This document shows positions 43,641-50,052 of a stretch of DNA of 50,052 nt, one piece after another; position 1 is the first letter of the stretch; each line of letters opens with the position of its first letter. Below the pieces are notes generated by a model. That model saw only the letters and a program-made list of their open reading frames with translations. It ran no database searches and was not told the DNA's origin. This DNA is from Flavobacteriaceae bacterium CG_4_10_14_3_um_filter_33_47. Lineage in GTDB: Bacteria; Bacteroidota; Bacteroidia; Flavobacteriales; Flavobacteriaceae. The stretch spans positions 1 to 50,052 of the forward strand of contig PFKE01000097.1 of assembly GCA_002784145.1 (NCBI GenBank), in the 5' to 3' direction. A program made the position numbers and the translations under genes.

Positions 43641-45014
43641 TTATCGTTCATTATTAAATTGAATAATTTTTAACCGTTTATTCCTTCTCAAATAACTTTG
43701 AATGATGTGTTGAGTGTCTCTATTATTTTCCATGGGCGTAATAATTGATTGTAGCAGCTCTAAGTTGTTGATTTGATAATTTAAATTAAAGAACCCTATG
43801 CCTTTAAAAACGCCGTTTTCAATATAAATGGCACTGCGTTCATCAATATCCCGACCTTTATCAACAATAACCATATTCGTGTTTTTATAGCTGTTTTTTT
43901 TAATGAAGGCTTCGGCGCGCTTGTTATAATCTTCATAATGTTCCTTACCTATACAAGCGCCATGACAGGTTTTAATATCATAATTAAAACAACTGGTTTT
44001 TGTTTTGTAAATACCCGTTAGTTTTTGACATAATTGGTACTCTTCAATGGCATGGATTATAAAACTTTTGGCACTATCCCTGTTACTAAAGGTTGTGATG
44101 GGTTTTTTTCTGCCATCAACCTTGTCAATTTTAAAATTGATGTAATGATGGTCATCGACAAAACTGTATAGCGCATGGGTAAAAACAGTTCTGCGTAAGG
44201 CTCTGTTGTAAAGAGGTTTATTGCGTTTAATTTCTTCACTTTCTTTGAGTAAAGCAACTAATTCACTTCCGGTAGTTTCATAAGTTACTGCAACAGCTTG
44301 AATTTGAATTTTTTTTGACTTGTGATTGGTATTTGTAAAATGCTGATTGATGCGTTTTTTTATATTATTGCTTTTGCCTATATAAATAATGTCGCCATCT
44401 GCTTTGTGAATGTAGTAAACGCCTGTAGCTGATGGCAATTGCTCAATGATATCAATATGCCTTGGTTCTAACTGTAGTTTTGGGTTTTTTCTAATGGATT
44501 CCTGAATTATTTTTTTTGAAGAATCTTTATCCATGAGCATTTTAAACAATTTTACCGTAGCAATGGCATCGCCAGAAGCACGGTGTCTGTCTGTTACCGG
44601 AATTCCTAAAGACCTTACCAATTTTCCTAAACTGTATGATGTTTGGTTAGGTATTAAATGCTTTGACAATTCTACAGTACACAAGGTTTCACGAATAAAA
44701 TCAAACCCCAGACGTTTAAATTCTGTGACTAAAATACGGTAATCAAATTGGGCATTATGGGCAACCAAAATACAGTCTTCCGTAATTTCAACAATGCGTT
44801 TAGCAACTTCATAAAACTTTGGAGCGTTGCGTAACATGTTGCTGTTAATTCCTGTTAGGTTTACCACAAAGGGCTGTATGTCTCGTTCTGGATTGATAAG
44901 GCTAACAAACTGATCGGTTATTTGATGGCCATCGTATTGGTAGACAGCAATTTCAGTAATGCCTTCTTCATTATACTTTCCTCCAGTGGTTTCTATGTCT
45001 AATATTGCGTACAA
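43641..45014 (-). CDS. DEDDh exonuclease fused to GIY-YIG nuclease domain
   Basis: 457-aa nuclease. Residues 1-165 are a DnaQ-type 3'-5' exonuclease: LDIETTGG (D6, E8), then the aspartate of AHNAQFDYR, and the HRASGDAIAT histidine/aspartate. Residues about 195-280 are a GIY-YIG domain (GVYYIHKADGDIIYIGKSNN), and the end resembles UvrC/Cho (CHGACIGKEHYEDYNKR). Such fusions act on damaged or recombining DNA. The start is TTG at 45014: it begins exactly at the family N-terminus MYAILDIETTGG, and no ATG is available nearby. A TAGTTTTG box at 45049-45056 fits as promoter. Confidence 0.9.
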   Translation of the reverse strand: MYAILDIETTGGKYNEEGITEIAVYQYDGHQITDQFVSLINPERDIQPFVVNLTGINSNMLRNAPKFYEVAKRIVEITEDCILVAHNAQFDYRILVTEFKRLGFDFIRETLCTVELSKHLIPNQTSYSLGKLVRSLGIPVTDRHRASGDAIATVKLFKMLMDKDSSKKIIQESIRKNPKLQLEPRHIDIIEQLPSATGVYYIHKADGDIIYIGKSNNIKKRINQHFTNTNHKSKKIQIQAVAVTYETTGSELVALLKESEEIKRNKPLYNRALRRTVFTHALYSFVDDHHYINFKIDKVDGRKKPITTFSNRDSAKSFIIHAIEEYQLCQKLTGIYKTKTSCFNYDIKTCHGACIGKEHYEDYNKRAEAFIKKNSYKNTNMVIVDKGRDIDERSAIYIENGVFKGIGFFNLNYQINNLELLQSIITPMENNRDTQHIIQSYLRRNKRLKIIQFNNER

Positions 45015-45048
45015 AAAATGTTGATGCGTTTATTTGTTTTTGTTATTT

Positions 45049-45056
45049 CAAAACTA
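45049..45056 (-). promoter_or_regulatory. Candidate -7 promoter box for exonuclease gene
   Basis: TAGTTTTG on the minus strand, exact TAnnTTTG match, leader about 28 bases to the TTG start at 45014. Confidence 0.38.
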
Positions 45057-45101
45057 ATTTTATATTGAATCTATTAAATTTATTTCAAATGATTTCTGAA
45101 T

Positions 45102-45761
45102 TTAACTATAATTTCTGTTTCCAAATATACTACTTCCAATTCGTATCATAGTACTTCCACAGGTTATGGCTAATGGGTAGTCGCCACTCATGCCCATACT
45201 TAAAATTTTGAATTCTGAATTTTGAATTTTAAATTTATCAAAAACGGTTTTTAGATAGGTGAATTCTGCTTTAATTTGATTTTCGTATTCAGTAAATGTG
45301 GCCATTCCCATAAGACCAGTAATTCTAATATTTTTTAATTTAGAAAATTCATCCGACTGCAACAAACTGGTAGCATCTGATGGTGTCATTCCAAATTTTG
45401 AATCTTCAGTAGCTATTTTAATTTGAATCAAACAATCAATCGTTCTATGATTATTTTGTGCTTGTTTATTAATTTCTTCTAATAATTTAAAGTTATCAAC
45501 ACCATGAATTAAAGACACAAAAGGTGCCATATATTTTACTTTGTTTTTTTGGACATGGCCTATCATATGCCATTGAATATCTTTTGGCATGGTTTCGTAT
45601 TTGCTCACCATTTCCTGAATTTTGTTCTCTCCAAAAATGCGTTGCCCTGCTTGGTAAGCTTCTAATAAATCCTCAACTGGTTTGGTTTTTGAAACGGCTA
45701 CTAAAGTAACATGTTCAGGTAATAAAGCTTTAATATGATGGATGTTTTCTTTTATTGACAT
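45102..45761 (-). CDS. YggS/PLPBP family pyridoxal-phosphate homeostasis protein
   Basis: 219-aa cytoplasmic PLP-binding protein, a fold-type III TIM barrel that buffers vitamin B6 rather than catalysing. The PLP lysine lies in VAVSKTKP; the other landmarks are IFGENKIQEM, WHMIGHVQKNKVKY, MGMATF and LSMGMSGDYPLAI. I prefer the ATG at 45761 (MSIKENIHHI), 7 bases after the DUF1015 stop; an ATG at 45779 would overlap that gene by 11 bases. It is the last gene of the oxidoreductase-dehydrogenase-DUF1015 operon. Confidence 0.93.
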   Translation of the reverse strand: MSIKENIHHIKALLPEHVTLVAVSKTKPVEDLLEAYQAGQRIFGENKIQEMVSKYETMPKDIQWHMIGHVQKNKVKYMAPFVSLIHGVDNFKLLEEINKQAQNNHRTIDCLIQIKIATEDSKFGMTPSDATSLLQSDEFSKLKNIRITGLMGMATFTEYENQIKAEFTYLKTVFDKFKIQNSEFKILSMGMSGDYPLAITCGSTMIRIGSSIFGNRNYS

Positions 45762-45768
45762 GACGTTT

Positions 45769-47013
45769 TTAAAATTCATAAATGGTTATTCCACTTCGAA
45801 GCTTTGGCAATATGTAGGTGCTTTTAGGAGGCATTTTTAGGCCGTCATCTGCAATTTGTTTCATTTGCTTTATGGTGGTTGCACACATGCCAAACCCAAC
45901 ATTATACTCGCCACTATCAACACTGCCTTTTATGTTTACCATTTCTTTGTTGCCATAAGTATGTGAATAAGAAATACGATTGTCGTTACGTAAATCATCA
46001 ATCCCTAAAATAGGTTTTAAAATAGTTTTATATAAAATGTGAGCATCTAAAGCATCCAATGATGTTTTAAAATCATAGGTGGTTTTTCTCAAATATAACG
46101 AATAAAAATCGCCATCCAAATACATACTGAAATGATGTGGTTGTGTTGGTGTATATGGAGTATTGCCTCTATTTTGTATTCTGAAATCGGCATCTAACTT
46201 TACTAAAAATTCTTCTTTACTTAATCCGTTGAGGTCTTTAACCAATCTGTTAAATTCGTGTATAACCAATTCTGATTCTGGTATTAAATAAGACATGAAG
46301 AAATTATAGGATTCGGTTCCGTTATGATTTGGATTTGCCGCTTTTTCTTCTTGGTACAATAGATAAGATGATGCAGATCTATGATGGCCATCGGCTATGT
46401 AGATAGTGTTCATGTTTTTAAACTCATCCTGTATGGCTTTAATAGTGGATTCATCATCCACTTTCCATAAGTAATGTGTGTCTTTATAAGTCATGGTAAA
46501 CTCATATTCGGCATGCTTTTTTTGAGTGTCTTTTATTATGGAGTCGATATTACTGTTGTCTGGATAAGTAAGTAAAACAGGTTCTGCATTAAAACCAACA
46601 GTTTTTAAATAGCTTTTAAAGGTTTCTTCACGCAACTCAATAGTATCTTCATGTTTTTTAATGATGTCTTTTTCATAATCTTCGGCACTTGCAGCTGCGA
46701 TAATGCCGTTAAAGGTTTGATGGTGACGATTCACAATTTTATAAACGTAAAAAGAGGGCTTATCATCTTGAAAAAACACATGGTCTTCCTTAAATTCTAA
46801 ATATCGATTTTTTACTAATTTGTAACGGTCTTCACCAGTGATAACTTGGTCGTATTTATATCCAGGATTTACAATATGCAGAAAGGTGTATGGATTATAT
46901 GCCATTCTGGATTCCCGTTCATCAATCGTGTAACTTTGATATGAGCGTGAGGCAACCAATCCAACCATGGCTCTGGTTGGTCTTACTGCTTTAAATGGAA
47001 TTATTTTGGCCAT
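45769..47013 (-). CDS. DUF1015 family protein
   Basis: 414-aa cytoplasmic protein of the DUF1015 family. Family landmarks are IIPFKAVRPT at the N-terminus, NPYTFLHIVNPG, YKIVNRHHQTFNGIIAAASA, and IADGHHRSASSYL near the middle, the last looking like a metal- or phosphate-binding site. Function is not established; in some bacteria the gene lies beside serine-pathway dehydrogenases. Here it follows a 3-hydroxyacyl-CoA dehydrogenase gene by 49 bases and precedes yggS by 7. Confidence 0.9.
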   Translation of the reverse strand: MAKIIPFKAVRPTRAMVGLVASRSYQSYTIDERESRMAYNPYTFLHIVNPGYKYDQVITGEDRYKLVKNRYLEFKEDHVFFQDDKPSFYVYKIVNRHHQTFNGIIAAASAEDYEKDIIKKHEDTIELREETFKSYLKTVGFNAEPVLLTYPDNSNIDSIIKDTQKKHAEYEFTMTYKDTHYLWKVDDESTIKAIQDEFKNMNTIYIADGHHRSASSYLLYQEEKAANPNHNGTESYNFFMSYLIPESELVIHEFNRLVKDLNGLSKEEFLVKLDADFRIQNRGNTPYTPTQPHHFSMYLDGDFYSLYLRKTTYDFKTSLDALDAHILYKTILKPILGIDDLRNDNRISYSHTYGNKEMVNIKGSVDSGEYNVGFGMCATTIKQMKQIADDGLKMPPKSTYILPKLRSGITIYEF

Positions 47014-47062
47014 GGGTTTGGTTTTTGTGTTTCAGGTTTTAAGTTTAACTAACAACTGATTA

Positions 47063-47956
47063 CTACTTACTAAACTGTTTTGCGGTTTTTTCAGCTTTTT
47101 TGTTTTGAGAGTAGTCATAAAAACCTTCACCAGATTTTACACCTAATTTTCCCGCACGAACCATATTAACTAGCAACGGACAAGAAGCATATTTAGGATT
47201 TTTAAAGCCTTCATACATCACATTTAAAATAGATAAACAAACATCTAGTCCAATAAAATCTGCTAATTGAAGTGGTCCCATAGGATGTGCCATACCAAGC
47301 TTCATAACCGTGTCAATTTCATAAACGCCAGCAACACCATGATAGAGCGTTTCAATAGATTCGTTTATCATGGGCATTAATATTCTGTTGGCAACAAAAC
47401 CTGGATAATCATTTACTTCAACAGGAATTTTACCTAAACTTTTAGAGATATCCATGATGGTATTGGTAACGTCATCGCTAGTATTATAGCCTCTAATAAT
47501 TTCGACCAATTTCATAATAGGTACCGGATTCATAAAATGCATTCCTATAACATGGTCTGGTCTGGAAGTTACCGAAGCTATTTGCGTAATGGATATGGAT
47601 GACGTATTGGTTGCAAGAATGGTTCCTTCTGGACAATGTTCATCCAATTGTTTGAAGATGTTTAATTTTAAGTCAATATTTTCAGTAGCTGCTTCTACCA
47701 CTAAACCTGCATATTCAACACCTTCTGTAACACTTGCAAATGTTGTGATATTTGATAAGGTGTCTGTTTTTTTTTCTTCAGTAATGGTTTCTTTACTTAC
47801 CATTCTGTTTAAATTATTGGTAATGGTATCCATCCCTTTTTTTAAAGCGATGTCACTTACATCAATAAGTTGAACTCTAAATCCGTTTTGTGCAAAGGCG
47901 TGTGCAATACCATTACCCATGGTTCCTGCGCCAATAACTGCGACATTTTTTATCAT
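47063..47956 (-). CDS. 3-hydroxyacyl-CoA (3-hydroxybutyryl-CoA) dehydrogenase
   Basis: 297-aa NAD-dependent enzyme that interconverts 3-hydroxyacyl-CoA and 3-ketoacyl-CoA. It has the Rossmann motif GAGTMGNGIA at residues 8-17 and the catalytic region ATNTSSISI. The catalytic histidine lies in GMHFMNPVP, the NDYPGFVANRILMPMINE stretch follows, and the C-terminal helical domain ends GEGFYDYS. Length matches the monofunctional (Hbd/PaaH) form. Roles include butyrate, phenylacetate or branched-chain degradation; no neighbouring enzymes settle which. Its start lies 7 bases from the stop of the Gfo/Idh/MocA gene. Confidence 0.93.
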   Translation of the reverse strand: MIKNVAVIGAGTMGNGIAHAFAQNGFRVQLIDVSDIALKKGMDTITNNLNRMVSKETITEEKKTDTLSNITTFASVTEGVEYAGLVVEAATENIDLKLNIFKQLDEHCPEGTILATNTSSISITQIASVTSRPDHVIGMHFMNPVPIMKLVEIIRGYNTSDDVTNTIMDISKSLGKIPVEVNDYPGFVANRILMPMINESIETLYHGVAGVYEIDTVMKLGMAHPMGPLQLADFIGLDVCLSILNVMYEGFKNPKYASCPLLVNMVRAGKLGVKSGEGFYDYSQNKKAEKTAKQFSK

Positions 47957-47963
47957 GAAAAAT

Positions 47964-48926
47964 TTATTTAAAACAATGTATTATTTGTGTTGCAACACGT
48001 AAGGCTTCTGTGCCATCATGAAGTGTTACAATGGGTTTTGTGTTATTATTAATGGCATCTGCAAAGGTTTCTAACTCATCTAAAATAGCATTGTTATTAG
48101 CAATGTTTGGATTATCAAAATAGATTTGTTTTTTAATACCTTCAGCATTTTGAAGAATCATATCAAAGTCTCCAACCTGTTCTGGAGCATCTTTCATTTT
48201 AACCACTTCGCACTTTTTCTCAAGAAAATCAACCGAGATGTAAGCATCTTTCTGAAAAAAACGTGTTTTACGCATATTTTTTAATGAGATTCTGCTCGCT
48301 GTTAAATTAGCCACACAACCATTTTCAAACTCAATTCGGGCATTGGCAATATCGGGTGTATCACTAATGACTGAAACGCCACTGGCAGAAATATGCTTGA
48401 CTTTAGAATTAACTACACTTAAAATAATGTCAATATCATGGATCATTAAGTCTAAAACTACGGGTACATCGGTACCTCTTGGATTAAATTCCGCCAGTCT
48501 ATGTGTTTCAATAAACATAGGCTCATGAATATCATTTTTAACGGCAATAAAAGCTGGATTAAATCGCTCTACATGTCCTACTTGTCCTTTTACATGGTTT
48601 TCGGCTAATAAAGTCCTGATTTTTTCAGCTTCTTCAACGGTTTTAGATATTGGTTTTTCAATAAAAATATGTTTCCCTTTGGTAATGGCCTTTAAGGCAC
48701 AATCATAGTGTGAAAGTGTAGGCGTAACAATATCTACAACATCTACAACATCAATTAAATCTTCAATAGAATGAAAGAATTTATACCCAAATTCGGCTTC
48801 AACTTTTTTACCGTTTTCAGAATCAGCATCATAAAAACCAATAAGGTTATATTTTTTAGATTGATTGAGTAGTCTTAAATGAATTTTCCCAAGGTGACCA
48901 GCACCAAGAACACCAACTTTTAGCAT
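47964..48926 (-). CDS. Gfo/Idh/MocA family oxidoreductase
   Basis: 320-aa NAD(P)-dependent oxidoreductase. The N-terminal Rossmann motif is GVLGAGHLGKIHL, followed by the conserved EKPISKT cofactor lysine/proline motif and a C-terminal alpha/beta substrate domain with DLMIHDIDIIL. Substrate is probably a sugar or cyclitol derivative, unknown. The start is the ATG at 48926 (MLKVGVLGAG). A TATTTTTG box at 48945-48952 lies between it and the upstream ATG at 48956, so the longer form would begin upstream of its own promoter. It is the first gene of a four-gene unit. Confidence 0.9.
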   Translation of the reverse strand: MLKVGVLGAGHLGKIHLRLLNQSKKYNLIGFYDADSENGKKVEAEFGYKFFHSIEDLIDVVDVVDIVTPTLSHYDCALKAITKGKHIFIEKPISKTVEEAEKIRTLLAENHVKGQVGHVERFNPAFIAVKNDIHEPMFIETHRLAEFNPRGTDVPVVLDLMIHDIDIILSVVNSKVKHISASGVSVISDTPDIANARIEFENGCVANLTASRISLKNMRKTRFFQKDAYISVDFLEKKCEVVKMKDAPEQVGDFDMILQNAEGIKKQIYFDNPNIANNNAILDELETFADAINNNTKPIVTLHDGTEALRVATQIIHCFK

Positions 48927-48944
48927 TTTTATCAAGGTTTTCAA

Positions 48945-48952
48945 CAAAAATA
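48945..48952 (-). promoter_or_regulatory. Candidate -7 promoter box for Gfo/Idh/MocA operon
   Basis: TATTTTTG on the minus strand, exact TAnnTTTG match, giving a 12-base leader to the ATG at 48926. Confidence 0.42.
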
Positions 48953-49029
48953 GCATAATTAAAGCATGAAATTTATAATAATCTACTAATTTTTTATGGA
49001 TTATTTACGAAAAATTAATGTCCAATAAA

Positions 49030-49061
49030 TTGTTTTTAGCTAAAATGTTTGACTAATTTTA
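49030..49061 (+). promoter_or_regulatory. Candidate promoter for pcm (TTG, 21 bases, TAATTTTA)
   Basis: TTG at 49030-49032 and a -7-like TAATTTTA at 49054-49061 are 21 bases apart. The -7 box has one mismatch to TAnnTTTG. Transcription would begin near 49068, after the first candidate TTG start codon (49065) and before the second (49083). Confidence 0.35.
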
Positions 49062-49082
49062 GACTTGAAAAGACGACGAACA

Positions 49083-49724
49083 TTGAAAGACACATTTAAG
49101 CATAAAGGATTACGGCAGCAGTTGGTTAAAGTGATAAAAACCAAGGGCATAAAAGATGAAAACGTTTTAAAAGCTATTGGAGAAGTGCCTAGACATTTAT
49201 TTATGGATTCAGGATTTTTAGACCATGCTTATCAAGATAAAGCATTTCCAATTGCGGCCGACCAAACCATTTCCCAACCTTATACAGTGGCCTTTCAAAC
49301 GGAATTATTGCAAGTTAAAAAAGGTAATAAAATTCTTGAAATAGGAACGGGTAGTGGGTATCAAACCGCTGTTTTATGTCAGTTGGGAGCCAAAGTGTAC
49401 AGTATTGAACGACAATTAGAACTGTTTAAAAAAGCCAGTTTGTTTTTGCCAAAGTTGGGATATAGAGCTAAAAAATTGATTTTTGGCGATGGTTACAAAG
49501 GATTACCAGAAGAAGCCCCTTTTGATAGCATTATAGTTACTGCTGGCGCACCATTTGTGCCAAAACCTTTGTTAAACCAATTAAAAATAGGAGGAAGGTT
49601 AGTGATTCCTGTTGGTGAAACCATTCAAATTATGACGTTATTTATAAGAACAGAAGAAAGAGAATTTGAACAACATGAATTTGGAGAATTTAGATTTGTG
49701 CCTTTGCTTGAAGATAAGAATTAG
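49083..49724 (+). CDS. pcm: Protein-L-isoaspartate O-methyltransferase
   Basis: Repairs damaged aspartyl residues in proteins by SAM-dependent methylation; 213 aa from the chosen start. Motifs: EVPRHLFMDSGF, DQTISQPYTVA, SAM motif I ILEIGTGSGYQTAVL, then GDGYKGLPEEAPFD and IVTAGAPFVP. There is no ATG near the expected N-terminus. Two TTG codons are possible: 49065 (adds MKRRRT) and 49083 (begins KDTFKHKGLR as in relatives). The candidate promoter favours the second. It is divergent from the Gfo/Idh/MocA operon. Confidence 0.93.
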   Translation: MKDTFKHKGLRQQLVKVIKTKGIKDENVLKAIGEVPRHLFMDSGFLDHAYQDKAFPIAADQTISQPYTVAFQTELLQVKKGNKILEIGTGSGYQTAVLCQLGAKVYSIERQLELFKKASLFLPKLGYRAKKLIFGDGYKGLPEEAPFDSIIVTAGAPFVPKPLLNQLKIGGRLVIPVGETIQIMTLFIRTEEREFEQHEFGEFRFVPLLEDKN

Positions 49725-49759
49725 AGGTATTTTTCACATATTTATTTTATAACAAAACC

Positions 49760-50052
49760 TTAATTTTTATCTAAATATTTCTTCGGAATGGGATGTTCAT
49801 CACTTTCCTGAGCCCAGTAGATATTTATAATCCACCAGCGTTTCCCGTCATTTAATAATTGAATGCTGTTAATTCCTCTCATAAAAGGCTTTTCATCACG
49901 TCCGCTAGTAAAAGATTCGTAAGTGCTAAAAACGTGTGAGATGTTTGCAAAGGTATGCACCGTTCTATATATTTCTTTTTCAAAAAAACCATTTTTAACA
50001 AGCCATTCCCCTGAGCTTTCAATATAGTCCTCTGGGGTCATATAACGAACTT
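49760..50052 (-). CDS. NTF2-like/SnoaL-type protein, C-terminal part (partial)
   Basis: The frame stays open through the right edge of the window (residues V-R-Y precede the ATG at 50041), so the true start probably lies outside. The visible 93-residue stretch contains IYRTVHTFANISHVFSTYES, then GINSIQLLNDGKRWWIINIYW and a basic end. It matches the second half of an NTF2-like domain as seen in small flavobacterial proteins with a DUF4440/SnoaL-type fold. No catalytic residue can be named. Its 3' end is tail-to-tail with pcm, 35 bases apart, with no clear hairpin. Confidence 0.75.
   Translation of the reverse strand, partial: VRYMTPEDYIESSGEWLVKNGFFEKEIYRTVHTFANISHVFSTYESFTSGRDEKPFMRGINSIQLLNDGKRWWIINIYWAQESDEHPIPKKYLDKN

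Noticed and set aside
48927-48956. Longer N-terminus of the Gfo/Idh/MocA protein (MLFLLKTLIK)
   Set aside because: A -7 promoter box lies within this stretch, and the Rossmann motif normally starts right at the N-terminus.
1-50052. CRISPR array, tRNA, rRNA, insertion sequence or prophage genes
   Set aside because: None seen by eye: no regularly spaced repeats, no transposase or integrase motifs, and no cloverleaf-like sequence in the gaps. A covariance-model search could still find a small RNA.

Overview
The window looks like chromosomal DNA of a marine-type Flavobacteriaceae (Bacteroidota). It is AT-rich. Several gene starts are preceded by the Bacteroidota -7 promoter motif TAnnTTTG, and Shine-Dalgarno sequences are largely absent. 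The gene content is also typical of the group: a BatA-domain protein, DUF5916, a LuxC-like acyl-CoA reductase, DUF6146, and a TonB receptor with a carboxypeptidase-like N-terminal domain. I see no rRNA, tRNA, CRISPR array, prophage, insertion sequence or plasmid functions. This is core genome with a few accessory metabolic genes.

Layout. 1-4447 (+): the end of a histidine kinase with its OmpR-type regulator, then a soluble hybrid kinase with about five PAS domains. 4614-10798 (-): a DUF885 lipoprotein, then a four-gene operon (BatA-domain protein, degenerate dihydroorotase, DUF4870 protein, esterase). 10988-15899: an M61 peptidase lipoprotein (+) facing an S10 peptidase (-), then a TIGR02757 gene coupled to a LolD-type ATPase (-). 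15950-20098: a DUF5916 outer-membrane-type protein (-), divergent from msrA-folE and a small membrane protein (+). 20138-23711 (-): DUF6146, a DUF6787-like protein, a His/Cys-rich exported peptide and a TonB receptor, in transcription order. 23932-28409: DUF937, serA, serC and acyl-CoA reductase (-), divergent from a ferredoxin (+). 28554-36511: two aldo/keto reductases, a carboxypeptidase-like-domain protein (-), ychF, an EamA permease and parE. 36523-39296 (+): a 42-codon ORF coupled to parC. 39293-45014 (-): a hydrolase/DUF2306/TerC operon, then miaA, a K+ channel and an exonuclease/GIY-YIG fusion. 45102-48926 (-): YggS, DUF1015, 3-hydroxyacyl-CoA dehydrogenase and a Gfo/Idh/MocA oxidoreductase in one operon. 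49083-50052: pcm (+) and the end of an NTF2-like gene (-).

Functional links. serC and serA give two of the three steps of serine synthesis. parE and parC give topoisomerase IV. msrA and pcm both repair damaged proteins. Rho-independent hairpins separate several units: 961-987, 12901-12931, 20099-20133, 23875-23908, 24620-24652 and 28434-28460. 

The most interesting points are these: the 42-codon ORF stop-start-coupled to parC; a dihydroorotase homologue that has lost its HxH metal motif inside a BatA operon; the His/Cys-rich exported peptide with an RGPP end next to a TonB receptor, with long hairpins between the two; a 12-bp inverted repeat with a small ORF ahead of msrA; and the compact divergent promoter shared by the acyl-CoA reductase and the ferredoxin. 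I did not find a convincing wholly new multi-gene system. Several start codons are re-assigned from promoter position and protein alignment from memory.
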